Source: Acanthaster planci
Taxonomy: Eukaryota > Echinodermata > Asteroidea > Valvatida > Acanthasteridae
NCBI RefSeq assembly: GCF_001949145.1
Contig: NW_019091361.1
Coordinates: 4,088,164 to 4,152,163, forward strand
Reading direction: 5' to 3'
Length of the DNA stretch: 64,000 bases
Under the pieces are notes generated by a model. The model had not been told where the DNA came from. It made no database searches and saw only the letters and a program-made list of their open reading frames with translations. Position 1 is the first letter of the stretch; every line of letters starts with the position of its first letter. A program made the position numbers and the translations under genes. Positions 23,435-36,100 of this stretch are shown here, in pieces.

Positions 23435-26400
23435 TAAAAGGGAGAAATGGGAAAAATGGGAAAAAATAACATTATTTAAGCATACATTTTTGGTTTGATT
23501 TAATATGATACATTGACACAATACCAAGAAATTTCTAATAGCATTGGTGAAATGCACCAATCCTTCGAAATTCAGTGTCATGGGGGAGATTTAGTAGACA
23601 GCTTTCCTCAATAAGTCTCATATGCTTCAGGATGGATCGGGGGGGGGGGAACCGGAGTATCCCCCCATCCATAAAAAGACGCTTGTTATTTTTTAAACTA
23701 ATGAAAGAAAGGCGAATAGGGGTGTGTTTCGTTTACATTTCTTCGGTATCATAAGGCCTGACATATGTAGCCTCACCCCTCAGAAAGGATATTACATGAC
23801 ATTACACGAAAACTTATCTGCCTTTATGCCCCTGTCCCCGGCCCCCAAACCCCACAAAGTTTCGCTCCTCCAAAACTTGGGTCCTGGACCCGCTGTTTCA
23901 TGCGCTTCCAGTTCAAGTTAGTCGCTTTACCGAGTCGCTAAATTCCCCCACAGCATCAGAACGTTAAACCGCCTGTTTAAATTTTGGACGCGTCATGTCA
24001 GTGCCCTTCCGCTGACCACTATACTAGTAATATCGTTTTACAAAATTTATCATCATCACCAAGGTTGTCCTTTTATCCCCATCATTCGATCAACAGCAGG
24101 AAAATTTTAATCAATCGACACAGAGACTGCATGGGTGTACCGTTCCATATGTGCGCACTTGTGCAGACACGTAAAAAGACATGATACATGATACACACAC
24201 ATAAAAAATGTACATGTTATGCATGACATACATGTACATGTACATGTACAATAGGGGAACAAAACATACGGCCGCGGGAGACATGCCGAGAGGGTGGATC
24301 AGCATAATTTAGTGCACAAACGAGCGTCGCGCGTCGCGTCGGCAGGCTGACCTGGAATCGGGGTCAAGGTATTCTTCGGATCGGTTTTCATAGACGGACA
24401 CGATGGGTGACGCTTGAAGCATTTAAAATTTCACGGCCCACGCCTAATCGCAAAACGGACGTGCCAAAAGTTTAGTGGTCATGCGGAAATATGTAAATAT
24501 CAATTTTTTCGTCAGTTCCATATGACTGTATTTTGTAAAGAAAGAAAACAATGACGCTTACAATAGACTTCATAGATGCATTCTGGTTGTTATTTCTATT
24601 TATTGAAATTTATGTTCTAAGCAAACACAATGTTCATGTTGTTATCGCAGACCTAAATATTGATGTCAATGTTCTTTTCTTTCTCTGTTACTTATTTTTG
24701 TTTGTTTGTTACGTCCACCTTAAGAAATGTCTAACCGAAGCCAATATTGCTTGATTGATTTTGATCTTATGAGTAAATTTTATTTGCTCTGTGTAAATAG
24801 ATGTCAAGATTGCAAAACTCCTTGAGGTTTGTTTGGCAAAACTTATTTTTGTTGCCTATTTATGAACTCGTAGAATACTCCTCACTGTAAAGAAACTAAC
24901 CTCCACCCCCCCAAAAAAATCCCCCATCCAGCACAGAATGACAAGCATATAATTTTAATGGTAATACAAAGGGCCAATCCATTTACATACGGGTATTAAT
25001 ACTTTAATCAATCTATGCTTTGATTTGGCAGACAAAGTGTAAACAAACTGAATGTTTGAACTATACGAAATAATGAGAACAAAGAATATCGAATTCTTAA
25101 CATTGTTTTGAAATAAATATTGGCAAATAAACGCCTTTACAGAAATGCCACACACATCATTTTTACGCCCCTCCCAGCGTCTAATTGAAAGTTTAATGCT
25201 TCAATAGTAAATTGTGTATCATTCAAACGTATCCGAATTTGCTCAATGTGGATGCTTGTGCTGCACGAGTAGAGGTAGGTCATTATTATTTACACACGAT
25301 CAAATTATTTTCCAAATAGGCCTAGATTTGGATGAGGCATTTTTATGAGGCAGCAGAAAATCCAAAGATTGTGTTGAAAAATACAATTGAATGACGTGCA
25401 GCAAATGCAAAATGGTTCGATCTACTCACAACGTTCGTACTTAGTCGTAGATAGACGTAGTGCATGTTTTGTAGGCCGTGATTAAAAATTCGGTCGTGTA
25501 TTCGCCGTCTATTTCCGACACCTGTGGTCTTCACGCAAAAACACCAGAGGTTTACAAGGCCTGAGAGATCGAGATAGAATCGTATTTCACCCGTTTTCCC
25601 AAAATCATCGATGCACAAATTTATCATGTAAAGCCTAAGCGTGTAGTCTGGCTTGGTTTGTCGCCTGACACAACCTCGGTGTTTGTGTTCGCCTCTAAAG
25701 TCTGGAAAATCCCCTAAAATACCTACCCCAAGGCAGTAACGTTAGTCATGTTAAATTGTTATTGTTAGGCTCCAGTATTGTTTGTTATGATATTATGTAA
25801 CTCACCATACCTAGCCTCATAGGCATAAATGACTGGTTTGTGTTACTGTTCTGGAATGCTTTTGTGAGCCTGAGGTGACAAGTAGAATGGATTGTTTCAC
25901 CTTTCTGTCTAGTCTCCAAATGAAATAAGTCTTCCAAATGCACGAATGAGAACATCTTTTCTTTCCTACAATTATTAGTATTTCATTCATGCCAACAGTG
26001 CACATCACAAAGGGATGGGCATAGGAAAGATAAAAGTAATAAAATCACTGGAGTCAAAAGACTTGTCTCCCCACATCCAGTTATGAGAAAAAAACTATTT
26101 AAAAATATATATATAAATATATAGGCCTACATGTGTAAATGCAAATACATTGTATGTACGTACATGGGTAAAAAAGACCCTGACATTTTAAGTATTGTTA
26201 ACAACAACAATAATTATTTTTAAAAAAGGCAATAATTAATCATTAAAAAGGACACCCAATATCTAAGACAAAGGACATACAAGTAACAAAACAGTAACTG
26301 ACGAAAAATAGATGATACTTCCCAGTTTAAAATTAACAAATTATGCATTAACACATGAGATAAACGACATGAGATAACAAGTGTGTAAATACATGTAAAG

Positions 26401-27092
26401 GGAAAACAAGGGAGGAGATAGAACCACGATTGACTGTGAAGTAACTAAAATTGTATTATTCATGGCGATACCTCAATACTTAGGAAAATGTTTGGATTCT
26501 AGCCTGAAGAGATATATACGCATGTGTGGCCAGTATTCTACAGTTGGCTGAATGCTGAACAGATCCTCACCTGATTAACAAATGATGCATCATCACAAGA
26601 CATTACATTATTTATGAGTTAAGAACTTTTGTGTGATTATCAATAAGAATGTTCTTTCTACCGTGCTTACGGCAACCCTTGGATTGTAAAAAGGGGCAGG
26701 TGATGAACATTATTATGTTGCAGCAGGAAGTTTTGAAGAGACACGCTTGTTTCAAGTATGAACGGTACAACCTTTAGAGAAATTCATAAACATAGAAGAT
26801 ATATACATAGACAGATCAAGTTCTGTGAACTAACTTGCAGAAATTGTTTTCTCCATCATTGTTTAACGACCTCCAACTGCAGTGTAGCATTTGTGTAGTG
26901 TGTTAATGCTATTTGGCTAGGATACAGAGACTCGTTGCCACATTCGCCTCATGTCATGTTTGGCAATTTTAGTGTGTGGCGTGGCAGGAACCAGCATAGC
27001 ATTGCTTCACTGAGCATCATTACACACCCCTTTTCTTCAACGTGAAACTATAAACAGGGAAGTTGTGAAAAGAACGGAAGTTACTTTGAAAA
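23435..27092. other. Gene-free region upstream of the PARP exon at 27093
   Basis: No gene recognised. A hexamer microsatellite (TACATG, about 24226-24250) forms a self-complementary run. The minus-strand open frame at 25343-25627 has no recognisable domain. The region would be part of a first intron if the exon at 19661 belongs to the PARP gene. Confidence 0.4.
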
Positions 27093-27101
27093 ATGGCTAA
27101 T
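27093..27101 (+). CDS. PARP exon 1 (candidate start)
   Basis: ATGGCTAAT followed by the consensus donor GTAAGT. The ATG has A at -3 and G at +4. Only three codons, phase 0. A TATAAA-like word lies about 45 bases upstream. An in-frame ATG at 27563 in the next exon, also with a good context, could be the true start. Confidence 0.5.
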
Positions 27102-30100
27102 GTAAGTAGGCATACAAATAAATACAAATGTGTTTGACATAAAAAAATTGTTGAAAGGCAAGAGAGACAAATATTTCTTACAGTTTTCTATTTTTTTCTT
27201 CAACATTGCCAATTAAAATGTTAGGGTCATACCATGAAACGAGGTTTGTCACAGAACGGGGAGCAGAAGTTTTTTAGCCCTTCCAGCCATATTCAGCATT
27301 CTTCCTGAAAGCTTTCTGCTTGCCCTGCTTGTGAAGTTTTACGTAATGACCAAAAGTGTCGCTGGAAGGGGAAAAGCACAAATATTTCTGCTTTGCCTGT
27401 CCAACGGGACTTTGTTACCATTATGTTTTTGCCCGAGTGGAACTAGTATCTATGGTAAAACCAATGCTCACTGGATTATGGTTGGTAACGTAAAAGTGGC
27501 CCACAGTTTCTTAATGTGTGTTTTTTCTTTTGAATCTTATTCAGCCACCCAGGAGGGCAAGAATGGCTGATGAGGGTACGGACTTGGCCAATGGGCCATC
27601 AACATCAAAGGTGGGTTCACAGTTCAGGTTTTTTTTCGCTTCCTGTACTTTTGTGGGTACATTTGACTGCAGCTTAGTAAACGTTAGATCACTGCGGCTG
27701 CCAAAACGCGCCATCCTATTTCATTTTAGAATGAAGCCACATGTTGTGCACAAAGCTGTCTCAGTAGAGTGGTGTGATGTGTCTATCGGTGTGCACTGTA
27801 GAAGAGAAAGAGGATTAAATTTTTGAACCGTCTGTGACGGTTCAGACAAGAGGAGGGTTAAGCAGTAGTAAATGAAGTAAGATGCCCGAATGTCGTAGAA
27901 ATCAAACTCCTTTGCAGAGTATCGTCAGAGTATATGAATATTTCACGCTGTGATCGGAACGCCGTTCAAATTGTGAATGAGCCTGGCCCAGAATGAAGAG
28001 ATTTCTAACTCAGTCGTGAGACTGCAAAGTTCAGCTGATTTTCTTGTGTTGATTTATCACGTGTGTCATTAGAAGTGGAAAACACTTTACAAAGTCTGTG
28101 CTTGTCAAGATTTCCTTTGTTGTCCCATCGCACGCCTACCGATGTTTCCTGCAGCTTGTGCTCTGTACAATGCAAATTCTTCCAGCATTCCAGTGAGAAC
28201 TAACCCATTCCATTCCTCCGATGTTTCATTGCAGGGTAAGAGGCGAGCGGCAAGCGCCCCGAGCCCTCGCAGTCCACAGATCAAGCGCAAGCGTATGCCG
28301 GCTGAGTACTACCAGTCGGATGTGGTAGATGCCATCAGCAAGCAGTCCACAAGGACGCCCACCTCAGACAAGGAGGTGTTCTTCAACAAGAACACGTACT
28401 TGGCCGTGAGGACAGACAATGGTGAGCACCTGTCGGCAGTCTTGACGACAGCCTGTGTAAAATGCAACAGAGTACAACATTGGTCAAAGTGTTGTATACT
28501 TTTGGATTTGGGTAATCAGTTGGCCGGTTCAGTATTCCTAAAGAACAGTGCCATTCGGGAGCAAAGCACAAGCCCAAGTCTGTGTACATGTAGGGCCGTG
28601 CCAATAAGGTGGACGGCATGACCTCATACTTGCATCATTTTGATTACGTGCTGTGGAATACAGAACTTACTCACACAAGTGACAAGGCATCCCGTGTAAC
28701 CGACTGGTCCCAAGATTGGTACTTGCCATTTGCACTGCTCAGTGTAGCTCGCTTCTACTTTGTTGCATTTTGGTGTTTTGACCATGGTAACCATTATAGC
28801 CAGTGTTGTACTTGAGCTTTCTTTCCAAGACCCAGAGTAAACTGCATTCTATTATTACATTGTTAGAATCAAACCAAAGTACCAAGGCAGCGGTGGCTGA
28901 AATGCCTTAAAGAAGGAATGTAAGTGTTGAGGGCGCACAGATAGCATGAAACATAAAAGAAATATTCAGATATTTGCAAAGTCTAAGTCCTTTTGAAATA
29001 TATACACAACATATCTTTCTGTAGAAACACCCAGATTCAATCTCATAAGCGTCATTACCTACTGTGTAATTATCCGAGCTTGATTCCTCTCAAAAGCCCC
29101 ATATTTTGGCTTACTTGTTGGACTCAGGGAAAGGAATCGACTGCAGCACAAATCACAGCTACGTGAATTTTGGGTTTTCTTACATTAAGCCTAACCCCCT
29201 GGGGGGTATGTAAAAGTATATTGAAATTGGAGGATTTGGGACTGTTAGGGTTAAGAGGAGTACCTTGATAAAAGTCTGTAGAGGAACTAAATAATATGAT
29301 CCCATTTACCAATCTGAACGTCAGTATGGTTGATCAAATAGCCCCAAGGTTTGTTTTTTTTATCAGAACAAAATGTGCAACACGGACTGCCCACTTCACT
29401 TGGAACGTAACAGAAATAACGATTGTGATGTTTGTCTTTGAATCGATGCGTGGCATTACCACAGCTTAATTCTATAAATGAAAACGAAGTTGGCCTGTCA
29501 AAAACTAAAATTGATATTTGAAAATAGACGTTTAGTGGCCCTGTTTTATTTTCAGGGTACTGGTAGGGTTGAATGCAGGATAAGTTTGTTTATTTGGGTT
29601 TTTTATGTTCAAAGGTTACAAAAGTTTTCTGACTGAAGATGTGTAAACATCACAGCAAAAATACAAGATTTAACGTTTCACATGTGCCTTATCATCAAGA
29701 GGCAGTTTCCCTCACAGACGACAAGTTGATGGCACTCAAAGCAAAAGTCAAACAAAAAAACTATGTCTGTTTTTGCATGTCTTTCCAGGGAAATATTTCA
29801 TCTGCAAGACTGCCCAGAACGTCTACCACACCACCAAGATGTTCAAGATCCTCTGGCTGGAGCTGCGCACGATGCCGGGTACCTACGAGATGTCATATCG
29901 CGACACCATCGACATCGACAGCGTCTTGACCGACGTAGTCATGAACAGGCAGGCCGGCGGGCTGCTGACACTGCCACGCAATGAGATTAACCGCGTGGAG
30001 CAGATCCTTGGGTTAGCCATCAAGAAAGAGAACGGAATGCTGGATAACGACGTAGGTAAGTGGTTTCACCAAGATCAAGGGGATTGTACACGTCTTAAAC

Positions 30101-33100
30101 ATTCTCTTTTGGTTGAATTTGAATTTGGTCCCGCTTTTTGGGGCTGAATATGCCCAAACCCTCAAGCTTACAGGAGTACATTGGAGGTTGCAATCGTTCT
30201 TCAGCGTGATCTTGGAAGGGAGTGATTTGGAAGGTGTTCATTTGCTTATTAGTAGACTTTGCTTGTACTTCATTAAATTTTCATTAAACTCGGTTTGTTT
30301 TGACATTCTTGAAGCATTGCAAAAGAAACATGTATATGTATGCCACTTTTAACATTTGCATTTTCCATCTGCCCCTACTTTGCCAGAGACATTTTGATGA
30401 ACTGATTTCATGATGCTGTTCTTTTCAGCACATTATGCCAATTATGTCTTCATGGTTCTGTTAGGATACTTTCCCCTTATTGTCGTTTTCTTTCACAGGT
30501 CCTAGATTCCGTGAAATGAAGGAAGTGAAGACAGATCAAGATGAGGACAAAGGAGATGAAGAAGAGGAAGATGAGGACGAGGATGATGACGATGACGATG
30601 ACAATGACAATGACGATGCAGACAAGCCATCCACCTCGACCCGGACCAAGACCAACCCCAAAGCCAAGAAGCGAGCCCCCAAGAAGCCCAAACCAAAGCC
30701 GAAGAAGGTGCAGAGCAAAGCGGACAGCCCCAGTCCACCCAGCAAGCAGAAGGGACGAGGCAGGCCCAAGGCCACCATCACGACCAAAACAGCAACGAAG
30801 AAAGGTCAGTTGGAAGTGTGATTGGTCAGAGGTGATGTTGCTAAGCATCTTCTTTCAGTCTGATTTGAAGTCCCATTTCTGCTTTCCCAAGCTCTTTGGA
30901 CATTCAGGTACGTCATCACTATGAAGTCATGAAGACCTGCCCCATCCGAGCGCTGTGCCAGTTACTGTTCAGAAATGCCATGAAATGCTTTTTTTTCTTT
31001 CAAGTAGCTAACATATTTTGAAAGTTGCCAACATAATGTTTCTTACTTGAGGTAGTGGCGCCTCCCTTGTCATGATTACAACCCATTTTTTTGTCCATAC
31101 AGTAAATCTACCAACGGTGTTGTTATTTACTGCCTGCCTGGCAGGCCCAATTATTTTTTGCCTGGCCAATTCTGGCTGTGCTTGTCAGAAATGGAGGGGG
31201 CAACGTCAAAGGCCATGTGGCAACAATATGACTTGTTTTGTTGGCCATGCCATGGGACCCAAGATGCCAATGGGTAAATCTGTAGGTAGTGCTTACAGAG
31301 CCCTGCTCCAATGGCATTCTTGCATGGAACCTGCCTGATTCCTCAAAAAAAAAATTTCTGCGGTGCTGGAGACTGTAGGTACATTCTTGGTAGTGAAATG
31401 ATCATGGGCCAGTGAGTCTCCCTTGAAAAGTAACAGTACCCGGGCCCTCTGTGCCTCCCTCCTGCTAAAGTCCGGCCAGACATTCAGGGTAGTTCAGGGC
31501 AGGGGTCAAGGCATTTTGATTCTTGTGTGGAGATGGTCAAGTCAGTTTTTGTGGTTGAATTTTCATGTCGCTCCCTTTCAGTGGCCAAGAAAATCACTGC
31601 CAAGGCAAAGAGCACCAAAGGCAAAGCTGCTGCCAAACCTGCCAAGCTAGGACGCAAGAAGCCCGCCAGCAAGGACAAGAAGGCCGCAGCCAAGGCCAAG
31701 GCCAAGGACAAGGCCAAGAAGATGAAGAAAGCCAAGGAGGAGAAAGCCAAGAAGGAGAAGAAGCCAAAGGAGAAGCTTCATCCCAACGACCAGCTCACAC
31801 CCAACAATGACATCGAGGTGGTGCCTAAGGACCCTATGTTTGAAGTCAAGTGAGTCAATCCACTCCCTGCAGGTACAAGACATGGCATGCCTCAAGGGCA
31901 GATCCGGAACTGAGGGATCTGTTCTTAGTGTGCTTCGACAAATCAGTGAAAGTCTTTTGGTGGAAACTCCACACTGCGCTGAGAATGGCAAATATAAATC
32001 GAAACCTGCCCGGCTCAACTTAAATGGTGAAAACTCCCCAAATTAGTTTCAGGTCAGGTCGGTTTGGGTTTTGGGTCATGTTTGCACAGCATTGCTGTGT
32101 TCAGGTTATGTAAATCGCATTGTGTGTTCAGTGGCATGGTCAGTAACACATTTTGCTCAGCTAGTATTTTCTGCGTTAAGTAGCTTTCTGGATTGATGGC
32201 ACTCGGTGATTTGATCGTTGTTCTTTTTTCCCCATGCTTGTGCACACCATCCCTCAGAAATGAGAACGAGATCCCTGAGGTGTCCAAGTTTGTCCAGTGC
32301 AAGCGCAGCATCCGGGCCGTGCTGACCAATGACATGAGCCTCCTCAAGAAGCTGATCGAGGACAAGGATGTGCCTTCCGTCTTGGGGCCGCGGAGCGCCA
32401 GCATCCAGCTGACGGCGCTGGACTACGCTGCAAGGATGGACAACCAGGCTGCCCTGAAGCTGCTGATCCCTGAGATCAACAGCACCCAGCAGAGGGCCAA
32501 GCTGCCCGAGGTCATCATGCAGCATGAAGTGGCCGGCAGGTTGGTGCCCTGCAGGGACAAATATACCCGTTGCATTTCCATTTCAACGTTCAAATGCTTG
32601 TGGCGCCGCAAAGGGAGTGAAAATTTAATAAGAAAAAAAATCTGGTGCTGCATGTTTATAGTTTGAAGCTGTCATATATAAGCCTGGAGGAAAAGCTCTG
32701 TTGTCCTCGAGAGAAGTGTTTATATTTTTTAAGATACAGACCAATTTGATGGGATGCCAGTTACCGTAGTTACACCACACTCACGCAAGCGTTCAACACC
32801 AAGCCGCAAGGCCCTATTTGTTAAAGAGGCATTGAACACCTGCATACCACCTGCCCGTGAGCGTGCTTGCCAAATAAGTCTTTAAACATGTATACTGTCC
32901 GTGGCAGCATTTGGCATCTAGCCTAGCTCGTTGCAGTGAAACACTACAGTTGTTGAATTCAAACCCCTGCTCAGTGTATTACAATCCAACAGGTTGGCTA
33001 GCTGCCAATCCAAGGACCCAATTCAACTTGACTTTGAATGAGACTGGCTCCCATGATCTCAGCTTTGGCAGTTTAGGATGCTGTGGTTGACTACCTACTC

Positions 33101-36100
33101 ATTAAACAAGGTCTCACAGATGCATAAACTTGTTGGGGGATGTGACTTTGAGCAGGATTGGGGTAGAAGGACTTTTGGAATGTTTCAGCTCAATACTTCA
33201 TTGCAGTTTGTCCAAAATCAGTAGTTCCATCAATCGTAAAAATCCACCCGTCGATGGCCAGATCACTCAATGTCATTACTTTACGTGACTGTCTGTGTGT
33301 TTCCCAGGTATAACTTCAAGAGTCTTGGGCATGCTGTGAGGGAAATCAACATTGCCCGAGGGAGCCGAGAAGGCAACAACGCATTCACCAAGGTAAGCCT
33401 CACTCAGCCGGTTGATAGGCGTGACATGACTCCAGTGTTACTGCGTATTTAACTTCCGTGCTCATCGGTGACCTACTGTTTCAGTACCATGCTGAATGTT
33501 AATCATCTGGCAAATAACAACCACTCTACAAAGACACATTTGAGCAATGCGAATTCCACACCTTTCATTGCCTGTACTTCCAAAGCTTTCTTCAAACACG
33601 ATTGTTTACTTTGGATCATTTTGAAGTACCTGAAAAATAATGTCATCATGAAAATTGAACATCATAATTACCTACTTCAATCTAGTTATAGAATACTTGA
33701 TCTCATGCAATCTTTGCATGACTTGCCTCATTGTCAGCTCTGACGTAAGAGGTGATGTTGAATGAAAACAGTGAAGAAGTCAGTGAGTATTGTTGAATAG
33801 CAGTTGTCCGTCAATATGCTGTCTCGTTGCAGAACTCTACTCTTTGAAACAAAGCTCTTCAGCCAGTTATGAATTGTGTTTTGTTAGCACTAATCCTCCT
33901 CGGTCCTTCAACATCCTCATGGAGGTTTTAAGGGTATTTTGCAGGATTGGAGAAGAAAAGTGTTGGCACTGTTACTTTCCGTGGAGCTTTGGCACTCGAT
34001 GAAAGACGAAGTGCAAAGATTGTTCTGTTACTCTCCCGCGGAATGATTTGAAAGATTTTGAAGGGATTGGGAAGAGTATTTAGCAAAAATGCCCAGAGAA
34101 TTCATTTTGGTTGTAAAACAGGCCCCAACCTCAACCTCAGACCTCAACCCTTGATTACATGTACCATGAAGCATGATGTCATAAATACATATTCCTAATT
34201 TGGCTCCCTCATAAGGAATGACTTTGTCACTGTGTTACTCAGCAAGCAACATGCAGTACCCTGAATTCTTTCACTGCATGCTGCAGTGCACACCTTCAAG
34301 AAATGAATGGTGTTATTTTTGTTCTTGTTGGTGTAGGATTTAGACATGAATGTACATAACAGGGAGTACTTGCAAGAAGCTCTGTCATCTGGCATCTCGG
34401 AAAAAACCATCAATATGATCATGGTCGCTGACTCATCAGCAACGGTTAGTATTGATTGAGACTTGGGTATTTAGGGGAATCCAGCGGGGGCCAAACATTG
34501 GGTGATTTCTTTATGTAGGCGTTTATGGCCTTCTGAAGGAGCCGTTTAATTTGGAGTTTCTTACATGCTTCAGAAAGGAAATTAAGTAAGCCCCAAAATT
34601 GTTCTTTTCACATTTTATATCAGAACATAAAGAATTAAGCCCTGATTTTTTTTCAAGGGGAGGGCTGCAAATGTTTGGCATTTTGCAAGGCATGTACGCC
34701 GCATTTTTTAAAAGTAGGTTGGATGGCAAAATGTGCATAAACTTCCACTCTGAACATTTGTCAAGGCTTGACCTGGAAAACGGTACGTGCTTGCAATGGA
34801 TTTCCTTTCAAGAGGAGAGTTAGAAAATAATGCAAAAGTAAACTAAAAAAAGGGGTAACTAGGTTTTGCCCCGGGGCAGAGGCACTCCACCAAACCCTCG
34901 TAAATCTCCTAAAGCCTCAAGGTAAACCTCAACTTACCACCTGTTTCGTTGTACATTCTCTCAATACTATATGAATCCATTTCTAGCTTAGTAATGAAAC
35001 TAATCCAATCAATGTTCGTCATCTTGTTACCCTCCGTGACCATCCATGTGTGTTTGAGAAATAGTCTTGAGAACAGTCTTGAGTCTGACCTTTGGAAACT
35101 AAAGAGAGAGAAAACTGATGTATTCTTTCCCCAACTCAAACTGAAAAGTATTACTTTATCCCAGTTAAATGTCTAGAACATTCTGGATTCATGTCTTTGT
35201 TGATACTTTTGTGCCCTTTTGTTATTCGAAACCCCCTAGCAACACATACAAATGCACATCGTCAAAGCAATCAACGCAGGCCACCGGAAGTTAGCCGGCA
35301 GCCTGGTCAAGAAGTTCAACCAGTCCGGTGGGCTCAACTTCAATAAACTGCACGAGGAGGTCAGTGCCCTGAGTTCCCGCATTTGATGCGAGAACTTTTA
35401 TTTCTGGTCTGGTACTTCGCGTCAAAAGAAAATAGGCAAAGTATGAAGGCTGATCTCAACATGAAAGCACCACACACACTCGCACATATGTATATGTTAT
35501 GTTCACAAATCTTTCTTTCCCTGTTGAAAACTCAGAGAAAATATTCATTTTACTGCCTCCGTGAACTCTCTTCCAAGCTAGATTTTTGATGGTGATTCCC
35601 TTCATACCTCTTCCTCCTCAAGTAATGGCAGATAACCTTGACCCCAAAAGGCCTCTGAACCTTTATTTTTGTGCACGCACAAGTTCTGAGAAGTCCGCCG
35701 AGTTCAACCATGTGTTGAGGCTGTTGTGGTAGCAAATTATTATTCAATGGGTACACCTCGGAGTATTGAAAAATATGAGGTTGAGGGTAGGTGTAAATAT
35801 TTTTGAAATGACTTTCTTGGGTCAGCATTTGTGACATTTAGCTATATGCCAAAAGTTGGTTGCTTCAGCAAACGTTTCAAACAGAATTTGGGGCCAAAAT
35901 AATTCCTTCCACAGAAAGCGCCTATTTAAGGCTCCTGATTGAGCAACAGATGTGAGCCAAAGACCAGGAAAGGGTTGAGATTAATGACTGATTTCCTGTG
36001 ATATTCGACTGCTGCTCGATGCGCTAGTTGACTTGGGATTGATTGGTTACTCTTCCTCCAACAGGTGCTTCTCGTGGATAAACCAGAAGACTTGTCGCCT

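Noticed and set aside
24226-24250. Self-complementary TACATG run as a regulatory site
   Set aside because: Simple hexamer microsatellite; symmetry is inherent in the unit.
30477-30848. Minus-strand frame with a long Val/Ile run that looks like a membrane segment
   Set aside because: Antisense of the acidic GAT/GAC repeat of PARP exon 5. The plus strand fits the spliced gene.
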